DNA of 24,446 nt from Gracilibacillus alcaliphilus (GTDB lineage: Bacteria; Bacillota; Bacilli; Bacillales; Amphibacillaceae), in NCBI RefSeq assembly GCF_016909015.1, contig NZ_JAFBFA010000051.1, positions 1-24,446 of the forward strand. Reading direction: 5' to 3'. This document shows positions 16,065 to 24,258 of the stretch, piece by piece. The translations under genes and the position numbers were made by a program. The stretch's first letter is position 1, and each line of letters opens with the position of its first letter. The notes beneath the pieces were generated by a model, which saw only the letters and a program-made list of their open reading frames with translations, did not search any database and was not told where the DNA came from.

Positions 16065-17489
16065 ATGCAGCATTATCAATTATTTATTGATGGTACATGG
16101 GCCGACGCTAAGGAAAAAATAGAGGTATTAGATAAATATTCGCAGCAAGTCTATGCCACCGTTGCGAAAGCAGATGAAGAGCTGGTCGATCGGGCCATTA
16201 CCAGTGCAGCCAAAGCATTTAAAGAGAAACAGTTATCTCCTTTTGAGCGCTATGAAATTCTATTTAAGGCCTCTGAATTGATCAAAGAGCAAAAAGATGA
16301 CTTGGCTATGCTTATCACTAAGGAGGCAGGAAAACCATTAAAACAAGCAAAGACCGAAATCGATCGCACAGCCTTAACATTCTTAGCAGCAGCAGAGGAA
16401 GCCAAACGTATTCACGGAGAAGGAGTACCAGTTGAGGCCGCACCAGGCTCAGAAAATCGGATGGCATTCACGATCAGAGTCCCAGTAGGGGTAGTCGGTG
16501 CGATCAGTCCGTTTAATTTCCCATTAAACTTAGTAGCACATAAACTGGCTCCTGCCTTAGCAGCTGGTAATGCCGTCGTGCTGAAACCTGCCAGCAAGAC
16601 ACCTATTTCCGCCTTGAAATTGGCCAGCATACTGGATCAAGCAGGTTTGCCTAAAGGTTTGTTACAGGTAGTCGCCGGTTCTGGTTCCACCGTTGGAAAT
16701 CAAATGATGAAAGATAAGCGGATTGCTGTTTATACCTTTACTGGAAGTGCTGAAGTAGGCTTGACATTAAAACAGGAGACCGGATTAAATCGCTTGATTT
16801 TGGAATTAGGCAATAATTCTCCTGTTATTGTCGACAAAGAGGCAGATATTGAGCAAGCAGCCAAGACATTAGCGGCACAATCCTTTGCTTTTGCTGGACA
16901 AGTCTGTATCTCGGTTCAGCGTATTTATGTACATGAACAAGTAAAGCAGGCATTTATTGAACAACTGCTGGAAGCTGTAAAAGAATTAAAAGTCGGAGAT
17001 CCGTCTGACCCAGCGACAGATATAGGTCCAATGATTGCTGAAGAAGAGGCGGAACGCGCCATCTCTTGGATAGTAGAAGCTGTAGATGCAGGCGCACAAG
17101 TTCTTTGTGGCGGCAAACGGGAAGGTGCACTGCTCGAACCTACGATTATCGACCATGTAAACAAGGATATGCGAGTTGTTTGTGAAGAAATCTTTGCACC
17201 AGTTGTCAGTATCAGTGGTTATACCGATTTAGAGGCCTGTATTGATGAAATTAATCAATCGGATTATGGCTTACAAGGCGGCATTTTTACCGAAAATATT
17301 AACACGGCCTACTATGCTGCAAAGCGAGTAGAGGTCGGTGGATTTATGATTAATGATGGCTCACAATATCGTGTCGATCTGATGCCTTATGGTGGTGTAA
17401 AAAATAGCGGTAATGGCAAAGAAGGGCCAAAATACTCCATCAAAGAGATGACCGAAGAACGATTAATTGTAATGAACTTAAAGGCGTAG
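16065..17489 (+). CDS. NAD(P)-dependent aldehyde dehydrogenase
   Basis: This is an ALDH-superfamily enzyme that oxidises an aldehyde to an acid with NAD(P)+. In the 474-residue protein the catalytic residues are all in place: N151 (SPFNFPLN), K174 (VLKPAS), E247 (LELGNN) and the nucleophile C281 (GQVCIS). The cofactor loop FTGSAEVG lies near 225-232. An in-frame ATG at 15972 would add 31 residues of non-family sequence, while AAAGGTG stands nine bases before the ATG at 16065, so I use that one. The subfamily looks like the succinate-semialdehyde/lactaldehyde/glyceraldehyde-3-phosphate group; the substrate is unknown. It is convergent with the uronate operon. A role in oxidising sugar-derived aldehydes would fit (inference). 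Confidence 0.92.
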   Translation: MQHYQLFIDGTWADAKEKIEVLDKYSQQVYATVAKADEELVDRAITSAAKAFKEKQLSPFERYEILFKASELIKEQKDDLAMLITKEAGKPLKQAKTEIDRTALTFLAAAEEAKRIHGEGVPVEAAPGSENRMAFTIRVPVGVVGAISPFNFPLNLVAHKLAPALAAGNAVVLKPASKTPISALKLASILDQAGLPKGLLQVVAGSGSTVGNQMMKDKRIAVYTFTGSAEVGLTLKQETGLNRLILELGNNSPVIVDKEADIEQAAKTLAAQSFAFAGQVCISVQRIYVHEQVKQAFIEQLLEAVKELKVGDPSDPATDIGPMIAEEEAERAISWIVEAVDAGAQVLCGGKREGALLEPTIIDHVNKDMRVVCEEIFAPVVSISGYTDLEACIDEINQSDYGLQGGIFTENINTAYYAAKRVEVGGFMINDGSQYRVDLMPYGGVKNSGNGKEGPKYSIKEMTEERLIVMNLKA

Positions 17490-17511
17490 CTCCACTTTGC
17501 TGCGCCTTTAA
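17478..17511. terminator. Hairpin over the dehydrogenase stop codon
   Basis: TTAAAGGCG (17478-17486) and CGCCTTTAA (17503-17511) are perfect reverse complements, and AGC/GCT extends the stem after one mismatch. It overlaps the stop codon at 17487-17489. No T run is present on either side, so termination would be imperfect; it sits where two convergent units meet. Confidence 0.5.
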
Positions 17512-17684
17512 AAGGTGTGGATATGAGAAACAGATGGCATAAAGGAGACAGTCATCTTGTTCACGGTTTGCTCCAAACTGCCATATTGCAATGTATCTCC
17601 CGTATATTCCAAATGTTCTACCGGCTGCAATAGTTTGTCCACTATCGCTTGTACCGTCTTCTTCCCATTTAGCAAACAGGGCAT
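17508..17684 (-). CDS. Possible 58-residue protein at the end of the uronate operon
   Basis: An open frame of 58 codons starts at an ATG with AGAGGA five bases upstream, 42 bp after the SDR stop codon. The product begins MPCLLNGKKTVQAIVDKLL and looks protein-like, but I do not recognise it. It could be a true small protein, the remnant of a larger gene, or chance. A 10-bp inverted repeat (17676-17710) covers its ribosome site and start, so translation would be hindered if that stem forms. There are no membrane segments or known motifs. Confidence 0.28.
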   Translation of the reverse strand: MPCLLNGKKTVQAIVDKLLQPVEHLEYTGDTLQYGSLEQTVNKMTVSFMPSVSHIHTF

Positions 17685-17710
17685 ACCTATCCTCTGTATA
17701 TATGCCCTGT
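17676..17710. repeat. 10-bp inverted repeat after the SDR gene
   Basis: ACAGGGCATA (17676-17685) and TATGCCCTGT (17701-17710) are perfect reverse complements with a 15-base loop. On the plus strand it is followed after a few bases by ATTTTT, and on the minus strand by TTTG. It may be the terminator at the convergent end of the dehydrogenase and uronate units, or it may shield the start of the small frame beneath it. Confidence 0.55.
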
Positions 17711-17726
17711 ACAAATTTTTCAGTGC

Positions 17727-18572
17727 CTAAACACCACTATATGCCATAAACCCGCCATCTACCGGAATACAAGTCCCTGTCACAAAACCACTTGCTTCTT
17801 CATCCACTAACCAGAGCAATGTGCCTAGTAAGTCCTCAGGTGCCCCCAGCTTTCTCATTGGTGTATGATCGATAATTTTCTGCATTCGCGCTGTTGGCGA
17901 TCCATCTTGATTGGTTAACAGTGAGCGGTTTTGATCTGTCAGAAAGAAGCCAGGTGCAATCGCATTAACACGGACATTAGCTTCTGCCATATGAACGGCC
18001 AGCCATTGAGTAAAATTATTAATCGCTGCCTTTGCCGCACTATAAGCGGGCACTTTTGTCATTGGACTAACCGAACTCATCGAAGAAATATTAATCACGG
18101 TTGTTTTTCGCTCTACCATTCTCTTGGCAAAAACTTGCGTAGGAATAAGTGTGCCGATAAAATTCAAGTTAAATACCGAAGAAAAGCCTTCTGTCGTCAT
18201 ATCAAAAAAGGTTCGAATGGTTTCCTCGTTTATGTCTTCTGACTGAAAGATTTCATTGGTCGTCGTGCCATTTTGATGGTTGCCGCCCGCACCATTTATC
18301 AATACATCACAGGGGCCGTATATTTGAAATACCTTTTCTTCTGCTGCAGTCACCATCTGACGATCTAATACATCACACGCAACAGCTATTGCTTCCCCGC
18401 CATTCTCCTTAATAGCTGCAACCACCTTCTCAGCTTTTGCTAATGTGCGATTTAATACGGCTACTTTCATGCCTTGACGAGCCAATTCAACAGCCATGGC
18501 ACCGCACAATACTCCGCCACCTCCTGTAATAACGGCAACTTTATCCTTTAAATTTGAATGAATTGGTAACAT
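17727..18572 (-). CDS. uxuB: Fructuronate reductase / D-mannonate oxidoreductase, SDR family
   Basis: This short-chain dehydrogenase interconverts D-fructuronate and D-mannonate with NAD(H), the step between glucuronate isomerisation and mannonate dehydration. The Rossmann motif TGGGGVLCGAMA lies near residues 16-27 and NGAGG near 93-97. The catalytic set is Ser164, Tyr177 and Lys181 (YSAAK), in the 281-residue numbering. AAGGGA lies nine bases before the ATG at 18570-18572 and only three before the ATG at 18576-18578, so I favour the former. Position decides the function: it directly follows mannonate dehydratase, as in Bacillus uxu/yjm clusters, where an SDR replaces the unrelated Escherichia coli UxuB. 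It is the last sure gene of the operon. Confidence 0.88.
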   Translation of the reverse strand: MLPIHSNLKDKVAVITGGGGVLCGAMAVELARQGMKVAVLNRTLAKAEKVVAAIKENGGEAIAVACDVLDRQMVTAAEEKVFQIYGPCDVLINGAGGNHQNGTTTNEIFQSEDINEETIRTFFDMTTEGFSSVFNLNFIGTLIPTQVFAKRMVERKTTVINISSMSSVSPMTKVPAYSAAKAAINNFTQWLAVHMAEANVRVNAIAPGFFLTDQNRSLLTNQDGSPTARMQKIIDHTPMRKLGAPEDLLGTLLWLVDEEASGFVTGTCIPVDGGFMAYSGV

Positions 18573-18599
18573 ATACATCTATCCCTTCTAATTAATCAT

Positions 18600-19658
18600 C
18601 TACTTATTCTGATAAGCATCCCACAATCCCATTAGATACATAATTCCCAGCGCACGATCATATAAGCCATAGCCTGGCCGACACACCTCTTCCCAAATAT
18701 GCCGGCCGTGATCAGGCCGAACATATCCTTGATAACCTATCTCGTGATAAGCCTTGACTATTTGATCAATTGGCAAGCTGCCATCACTGGTTAAATGAGA
18801 AGTCTCTATAAAATCGCCATTCTCCATTAATTTGACATTACGAATATGTGCAAAATGAATCCGATGCTTGAAAGCATGAATCATTTCGACAATATTATTA
18901 TCCTTTCGCACACCTAATGCTCCGCTGCATAAGGTAATCCCATTATACGGACTATCCACTAAATCTATAATTTGCTGTAACCGCTCTTGTGTCGTCACAA
19001 TTCTAGGTAATCCAAAGACTTCCCATGGTGGATCATCTGGATGGATTGCCAGTCTAACATCATTGGCCTCACAAACAGGAATAACTCGTTCCAGGAAATA
19101 ACGAAGATTCTCCATTAAATCATCTGCTGTCAGTGATTGATAAGCCGTAAATAAATCCTGTAAAATCTCTAAACGTTCCGGCTCCCAGCCAGGCATAGTA
19201 TATTCAGGATTGGCCGCAATCAGCCTGACCAATTCGATAGGATCAATATTCTCCACTTTTTCTTTTTCATAAAACAGCGCCGTCGATCCATCTGGTAATC
19301 GCCCATATAAATCCGTCCTGACCCAGTCAAATACAGGCATAAAATTATAACAGATGACTTTTACACCAACACTGGCTAGGTTTTTTACCGTTTGGATATA
19401 ATTATCTATATACGCATCCCGTTCTGGGCTTCCCAGCTTAATCGATTCATGGATATTAACACTTTCTACCACATCCTGATGAAACCCATACTCATCTGCT
19501 AAATCCTTGTATTCCTGAATCCGTTCCAGCGGCCATACCTCCCCTGCTGGAATATCATGGAGCGCCCATACAACTCCTTCCACACTGGGAATTTGTTTGA
19601 TTTGTGACAAGGTCACACTGTCGTTTTCCTCCCCAAACCACCTAAAAACCATCTTCAT
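18600..19658 (-). CDS. uxuA: Mannonate dehydratase UxuA
   Basis: This enzyme dehydrates D-mannonate to 2-keto-3-deoxy-D-gluconate, using a divalent metal in the cytoplasm. The protein has 352 residues, a TIM-barrel fold of the xylose-isomerase-like type. The metal ligands expected from characterised UxuA are visible as H206 (IHPDDPP), C244 (LCSGALG), H271 (HIRN) and D316 (RPDHGR). The N-terminal MVFRWFGEENDSV stretch is diagnostic. AAAGGGG lies eight bases before the ATG. Only 18 bp separate it from the alpha-glucuronidase stop, so translation is probably coupled. Its product needs KDG kinase and KDPG aldolase, which are not in the window. Confidence 0.97.
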   Translation of the reverse strand: MKMVFRWFGEENDSVTLSQIKQIPSVEGVVWALHDIPAGEVWPLERIQEYKDLADEYGFHQDVVESVNIHESIKLGSPERDAYIDNYIQTVKNLASVGVKVICYNFMPVFDWVRTDLYGRLPDGSTALFYEKEKVENIDPIELVRLIAANPEYTMPGWEPERLEILQDLFTAYQSLTADDLMENLRYFLERVIPVCEANDVRLAIHPDDPPWEVFGLPRIVTTQERLQQIIDLVDSPYNGITLCSGALGVRKDNNIVEMIHAFKHRIHFAHIRNVKLMENGDFIETSHLTSDGSLPIDQIVKAYHEIGYQGYVRPDHGRHIWEEVCRPGYGLYDRALGIMYLMGLWDAYQNK

Positions 19659-19676
19659 CTTATATGCCCCTTTACA

Positions 19677-21707
19677 TCAATAGATTGTTCTTCCCTGTTG
19701 ATCCGGAATACCAGATTTACGATAAAAATAGCTATTTACCTGATCTCGCCACTCTCTTGCATTTCGTCTCTGCCACTCGAATCGCTCCATAACTTGTGCA
19801 TGTCTGTCTGTATCAATATATTCTTGTAATGATTTCCACTTAGCAATAAATTGTTCGACTTGCTCTGCTCCGAGAAAATGACGATCATAAATATGCTGAA
19901 TAATGGTTTTGCCGCTTTTTAGCGTATACTTGTATGGTAGATGATGAAAAAATAAAAGCAGTGCGTCTGGACAAGCATGACGATCATCATAAATCGATTG
20001 ATGTGGTTCTGCATATTGTAAGGTATACCCCGTGCCAGTTTCCTTTGTCCTGTCAACACCAATACCCTCTCGATCCGCAAAATGATAGGTGCCCCATCTC
20101 GAATATTCATAGCCGTCAATATTAGGACCATAGTGTGTATTTGGAGTTACCATCCAGCCTATTCCAAGTGGTGCAGTATAATTCTCATACACCTCCCAAG
20201 ACGCTAGCAGCATTTCTCTTAAGCTTTCCACAACCAATTCATGACTGCCAAAAGTCTGAATGATCCATTCTTTCGCAATCGCTTCTGCAGATAAGGCCGG
20301 ATCCCAAGCCAATCTGCCATAACCATATAAATTAGCTTGTGCCAATGTATTTCCCGTCCAATTCTCATCTGCGCCAATATTGGATACAGCTGCAATGCCA
20401 CTAGATGTGTAGGGGTGTATACGGCCGGCTACAATTTCCTCAATCGTGGTTCCTGGTCCTTTCAGATAAGTATCAAATTGTAATACTTCTTTCCATTGCG
20501 GAATTAAATAACAGAGATCGCGTTGCTGTCCTGTATACTCTTGTGCTATTTGAAATTCTATCATTTGATTTGTTTGTTCCATTGCACCGATTAATGGGGA
20601 TACAGGTTCACGAACTTGAAAGTCCATCGGTCCATTTTTTATTTGTAAAATGACATTGTCATGGAAATTCCCATCCAATGGCTTAAAGTGATCATAGGCA
20701 GCCTTAGCTCGATCTGTACTGCGATCACGCCAATCCTGGACACAGTTATAAACAAAACAGCGCCAAATTACCTTTCCATCGAACGGTGCCAATGCTTCTG
20801 CCAGCATATTGGAACCATCTGCATGATCCCTGCCATATGTAAACGGGCCAGGTCGATGCTCTGAATCGGCCTTTACCACAAAACCGCCGAAATCTGGAAT
20901 CAATGAATAAATCTCCTCTGCCTTTCCTTTCCACCATGCTTGTACATCTGGATCTAGTGGATCAGCAGTTTGCAATCCATCAATTGCGATCGGACTTGCA
21001 AAGTTAATGCTTAGATATAAGGTAACACCGTATAACCGGAAGATATCGGCAATCTCCTTGATCTCAGGCAAATATTTTTTGGTAATAAAATAGGTTTCTT
21101 CCTCCCAGACATTTACATTATTAATCGAAATCGCATTAATGCCAATAGAAGCTAGATATCTGGCATAATCTTTGATTCTTGTTTTATCTTGTACAATATT
21201 GCCATTCTGATAGAAAATCGATTGACCTGAATACCCTCGCTCCACACTTCCGTCCAGATTATCCCATTGATTTATCATGCGCAATCCGTTTTTCGGTGCT
21301 TCTGTTATGTGAAGCTGAGTGATTTCCGTGCCTAGCTGCATATGTCGTAACAGACAAAAGACAGCATAAAGCAAGGCCTGCTCCGAATTACCTGTTATCA
21401 CCAGCTGATGATTCTGATAGACTATTAAAAAACCTTCTTCAGAAACAGTATGAAGCCATTCTTTTTGATTCGAATCTAATAAACGATCCAGCTTATCCTT
21501 GGTACCGATTACAATTTTTTCATCATCATTAGTCGTGTATTGTGGCTGTAGTTTAAACATCCCCTCCCAAGCCAGGGAGAGTTCTTCTGTTATTGATTTT
21601 GCAATGGAGGAGTCATTCTTTATAGCTATTGCTCCTAATAAGTCCTTCTGAAAATTCTGGATCGGCTGGTATTGCAGCCACATACGATACATCGTATTTG
21701 TTCTCAT
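19677..21707 (-). CDS. aguA: GH67 alpha-glucuronidase AguA
   Basis: This enzyme removes 4-O-methyl-glucuronic acid or glucuronic acid from the non-reducing terminal xylose of aldouronic acids. The 676-residue protein has the GH67 layout: N-terminal beta domain (1-130), TIM barrel (135-460) and alpha-helical C-terminal domain. The GFVVKADSEHRPGPFTYGR signature contains the probable acid E283; D362 (GPMDFQVREP) and E384 (MIEF) are the probable base pair. All three are offset by two from the Geobacillus stearothermophilus enzyme as I remember it (E285, D364, E386). No signal peptide is present, so it works on imported aldouronic acids. It follows the gntR stop by 17 bp and leads into uxuA. The xylo-oligosaccharide left would go to the GH43 enzyme. 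Confidence 0.97.
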   Translation of the reverse strand: MRTNTMYRMWLQYQPIQNFQKDLLGAIAIKNDSSIAKSITEELSLAWEGMFKLQPQYTTNDDEKIVIGTKDKLDRLLDSNQKEWLHTVSEEGFLIVYQNHQLVITGNSEQALLYAVFCLLRHMQLGTEITQLHITEAPKNGLRMINQWDNLDGSVERGYSGQSIFYQNGNIVQDKTRIKDYARYLASIGINAISINNVNVWEEETYFITKKYLPEIKEIADIFRLYGVTLYLSINFASPIAIDGLQTADPLDPDVQAWWKGKAEEIYSLIPDFGGFVVKADSEHRPGPFTYGRDHADGSNMLAEALAPFDGKVIWRCFVYNCVQDWRDRSTDRAKAAYDHFKPLDGNFHDNVILQIKNGPMDFQVREPVSPLIGAMEQTNQMIEFQIAQEYTGQQRDLCYLIPQWKEVLQFDTYLKGPGTTIEEIVAGRIHPYTSSGIAAVSNIGADENWTGNTLAQANLYGYGRLAWDPALSAEAIAKEWIIQTFGSHELVVESLREMLLASWEVYENYTAPLGIGWMVTPNTHYGPNIDGYEYSRWGTYHFADREGIGVDRTKETGTGYTLQYAEPHQSIYDDRHACPDALLLFFHHLPYKYTLKSGKTIIQHIYDRHFLGAEQVEQFIAKWKSLQEYIDTDRHAQVMERFEWQRRNAREWRDQVNSYFYRKSGIPDQQGRTIY

Positions 21708-21724
21708 CTATTTCCATCCCCTCT

Positions 21725-22405
21725 CTACCAGGTAAAGTATTCTGGATTTTCCTTTCGTAAGGCATCCTTTTCAATATCCACCAACCGAAGATGTTCCATG
21801 ATAGCTGTCTCCGCTAAGTTGATGTCACCAGCTGAAATAGCCTCAAAGATCCGCCGGTGCTGGGATACAATGATCTTCCAATCATGGTTGACAGCAAGAC
21901 GTAATAAACGAAGTCTGTCAAATTGAATGTTCATCCGCTTCACCATTTCCCATGTGCGCAGCTTATCGCAGCCTTTATATAATAAATGGTGAAACTCATC
22001 ATCTAATTCAAACAGACGTTGATAAGATCCTTTTTCCAGTGAAAATTCCTGTAGAGTTAAATTGGTTTCAATCTGTAATAATGCTTCTTCATCCATCTTT
22101 GTAGTTGCTTCTCGTACAATGGCCTTTTCAATATTTTCACGGACAAAGCGTCCTTCTTCTACTGACTTCAGGTCAATTTTGGTTACAATCGTACCTATTT
22201 GCGGGAATATTCCCAGCAGTCCTTCTTGATTTAATTTCAAAAACGCCTCACGGACAGGTGTACGGCTCACCTCTAATTTATCAGATATTTCCTTTTCAGA
22301 AAGCTTCGTTCCTGGTGCGATGCTGCCATGCATAATTTGTCCTTTGGTAATATTGTAAACATAATCTCTTGAAGACCCGCCTGCTCTTTGTCTTTGTTCA
22401 ACCAT
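21725..22405 (-). CDS. uxuR: GntR-family regulator with FCD domain (UxuR-like)
   Basis: This is a repressor of the FadR subfamily, first gene of the operon it probably controls, released by a uronate or intermediate. The winged helix-turn-helix lies at 14-75 (KLSEKEISDKLEVSRTPVREAF), followed by the all-helical FCD ligand domain (85-215). The FCD metal/ligand-binding acid and histidines are visible: D136, H140, H183 and H205. Its length, 226 aa, is normal. GAGAGGTGG precedes the ATG. The promoter has the palindrome ATACTAGTAT just after the -10 box, which suggests autoregulation. The name uxuR is by position and family; the true effector is not known. Confidence 0.88.
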   Translation of the reverse strand: MVEQRQRAGGSSRDYVYNITKGQIMHGSIAPGTKLSEKEISDKLEVSRTPVREAFLKLNQEGLLGIFPQIGTIVTKIDLKSVEEGRFVRENIEKAIVREATTKMDEEALLQIETNLTLQEFSLEKGSYQRLFELDDEFHHLLYKGCDKLRTWEMVKRMNIQFDRLRLLRLAVNHDWKIIVSQHRRIFEAISAGDINLAETAIMEHLRLVDIEKDALRKENPEYFTW

Positions 22406-22422
22406 GTTACCACCTCTCGTTT

Positions 22423-22432
22423 ATACTAGTAT
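22423..22432. promoter_or_regulatory. Operator candidate ATACTAGTAT in the gntR promoter
   Basis: A perfect 10-bp palindrome starts 10 bases downstream of the -10 box, over the expected first transcribed bases. A repressor bound here would block initiation. The same sequence occurs at 10950-10959 before the ABC importer. GntR/FCD proteins usually bind such short palindromes. Confidence 0.6.
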
Positions 22433-22442
22433 GGTAGTTAAT

Positions 22443-22471
22443 ATTATACGTGTTTTGCTTCACAAATTCAA
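22443..22471 (-). promoter_or_regulatory. Sigma-A promoter of the gntR-aguA-uxuA-uxuB operon
   Basis: On the minus strand, TTGAAT (22466-22471) and a perfect TATAAT (22443-22448) are 17 bases apart. The start codon lies about 40 bases downstream. No other equally good promoter is visible inside the operon. Confidence 0.8.
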
Positions 22472-22507
22472 CAATCGGTGTTGATTTTTTCAAAACGAGA
22501 CAAACTC

Positions 22508-22897
22508 ATGCAAGAGACGGCCAACGAACAAAAGCGCCGAGTGTCCCTAATGGCTGGAATCGCGACAGCGTGTCACAAAGCCTTTATTAGCACAGCCTAA
22601 AATTGGCTGGAAGTACAGGAGATAAAGGCAACACAGTGACGTTAGGAATCGATATTTCCTTTCACCAAAGGGCAAGACGAACAAGCGATTCTAGTATCAG
22701 CGTTAGTCACACGACGTGACCGTTTTAGCCGGTGAAAGGAGCGACTAAGCCTCTGACTTTGTCAATCGGCAAATCTTCTTTATTTGTACGGAGCTAAAAT
22801 GGCACTAGTTGCCGGGTACTCGGAGCTGGCCGTGGCTAGCCTTCAACAAACAGGTATCCACAAGCAAGAATTCTATCATTTCCTGGCAAAAAAATAG
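22508..22897 (+). pseudogene. Probable decayed gene or dispersed repeat between gntR and yhbH
   Basis: Three open stretches on the plus strand follow each other in different frames. The first (22508-22600) reads MQETANEQKRRVSLMAGIAT and on. The second (from about 22605) includes AGSTGDKGNTVTLGIDIS. The third (22757-22897) includes LYLYGAKMALVAGYSELAVA and ends ...FLAKK at the yhbH terminator. They look like pieces of a protein broken by frameshifts and stops, but I do not recognise the family. The third alone could be a 32-residue frame from the ATG at 22799 with GGAG upstream. The stretch also holds GTTAGTC-N21-CGGTGAAAG (22702-22738), whose inverse is at 13850-13886, so a non-coding repeat is the alternative. 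Confidence 0.35.
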
Positions 22898-22918
22898 CCG
22901 GTACTGATAAGCACCGGC
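22888..22918 (-). terminator. Rho-independent terminator of yhbH
   Basis: On the minus strand GCCGGT (22913-22918) and ACCGGC (22897-22902) form a six-pair stem with a ten-base loop, followed by a run of seven T (22888-22894). It lies 12 bases after the yhbH stop codon. Confidence 0.85.
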
Positions 22919-22930
22919 GTTGGTTAATGA

Positions 22931-24076
22931 TTAAGCACGCTGTGGCTGGAAGAAATGTTTCATTGCATAATAGACATCACCTTTACTGCGTAACATATAC
23001 TTCTTAAAGTGAGGGTGACTGATTTCTTTAAATGCCTGCATTAAGGTAGAGAAACGATTGTATTGATTAACCTCTCCATAACAAAACATACTGGCATCTT
23101 CTAATAGCTTCTGAACTGCTTGGATGGAACGGCGGTTATCGGAAGTAAGATTATCCCCATCAGAGAAATGAAATACATAGATATTATAACGGCTTGGCGG
23201 GTATTTATCTTCCACTAATTCCAGTGCCTTTCGATAGGCTGAAGAACAAATCGTTCCTCCACTCTCGCCTTTAGTAAAAAAAGACTCCTCATCCACTACT
23301 TTTGCTTCAGTATGATGAGCAATAAATTCTACATCAACCGTTTCATACTTCTTCTTTAAAAAGCGTGTCATCCAAAAATAAAAACTTCTAGCTACATATT
23401 TTTCCCAATTACCCATTGAACCGCTGGTATCCATTAAAGCTAACACGACTGCTTTTGACTCTGGTTTCTCTACTTGATCCCATGTTTTAAAGCGCAGATC
23501 ATCTGGATAAATTGGCATAAACGACGCTTTGCCTTCTAGTGCATTTCTTTTATAGGAAGCAAGCATCGTTCTTTTTTTATCAATATTGCCAATCAGCCCT
23601 TTTTTACGAATATCACGAAATTCCACATTTGTAACAACGATATTGTCCTTTTCTTTTTCTTTCAAGTTAGGCAAAGACAGCTCAGAAAAAAAAGCCTCTT
23701 CAACGGTTTCAAAGTCAACCTCCGCCTCATAGTAATCGCTTCCAGGCTGATCCCCAGCTTTACCTGGCTGCTGACCTTTCTTAGCTGGATTAGAACCCTG
23801 GGCCACGACATCTCCAACCTTACTATCGCCCTTCCCCTGCCCGATATGTTTGGCAGATGAATGGTTGTATCGAATTTTGTATTCATCTAAAGATCGAATC
23901 GGGATACGAATAATTTCTTTCCCCTTTGACATAATAATATTTTCTTCACTCACGACATCAGGCAGCTTATTTTTAATGGCTTCCTTAATTTTATCTTGGT
24001 GGCGTTTCTGGTCATCGAATCCTTTTCGATGGAGGGACCAATCTTCTTCAGCAATGATAAAGTTATTTTTCGTCAT
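22931..24076 (-). CDS. yhbH: Sporulation protein YhbH (DUF444, von Willebrand A-like)
   Basis: This is a member of the YhbH/YeaH family, found in spore formers and needed for normal sporulation in Bacillus; its biochemical role is unclear and it often acts with the kinase-like PrkA. The 381 residues match the family. The N-terminal basic part (1-75) carries EEDWSLHRKGFDDQKRHQ. A Gly/Lys/Gln-rich low-complexity linker lies at 78-113, and a von Willebrand A-like domain at 205-365 has the metal site DTSGS (216-220) and FSDGDN (304-309). GGAGGAGGG precedes the ATG. It is monocistronic, with its own terminator, and prkA is not adjacent in the visible part. A sigma-E-like -10 lies upstream. Confidence 0.95.
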   Translation of the reverse strand: MTKNNFIIAEEDWSLHRKGFDDQKRHQDKIKEAIKNKLPDVVSEENIIMSKGKEIIRIPIRSLDEYKIRYNHSSAKHIGQGKGDSKVGDVVAQGSNPAKKGQQPGKAGDQPGSDYYEAEVDFETVEEAFFSELSLPNLKEKEKDNIVVTNVEFRDIRKKGLIGNIDKKRTMLASYKRNALEGKASFMPIYPDDLRFKTWDQVEKPESKAVVLALMDTSGSMGNWEKYVARSFYFWMTRFLKKKYETVDVEFIAHHTEAKVVDEESFFTKGESGGTICSSAYRKALELVEDKYPPSRYNIYVFHFSDGDNLTSDNRRSIQAVQKLLEDASMFCYGEVNQYNRFSTLMQAFKEISHPHFKKYMLRSKGDVYYAMKHFFQPQRA

Positions 24077-24104
24077 TCTTACCCTCCTCCGCTTGTATTA
24101 TTTT

Positions 24105-24112
24105 ATTGTATG
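24105..24112 (-). promoter_or_regulatory. Sigma-E-like -10 box of yhbH
   Basis: The minus strand reads CATACAAT, an exact match to the sigma-E -10 CATACAnT, about 28 bases before the start codon. The upstream -35 region (around AATCATT) is only a loose match. Mother-cell expression fits the known sporulation role of yhbH. Confidence 0.6.
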
Positions 24113-24258
24113 CAAGCAAGCAACTAATGATTAAGCTTTTTTATGAAATAGGTAGATAAACAAAGTGGAGGATGCTGCAAGAACGGATCAGCACTGAAGC
24201 AGAATATATCTATTTTGCATTAACACAGCAGAAGGCCAGCCAATACCATAAAGGAAAT
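24113..24258. other. Intergenic stretch right of yhbH
   Basis: Apart from a short CAAG repeat next to the yhbH promoter (24113-24121) I see no defined signal. An open frame runs from 24172 into the repeats, but GGAGG touches its ATG directly and the frame ends in repeat-derived sequence, so I do not call it a gene. Confidence 0.4.
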
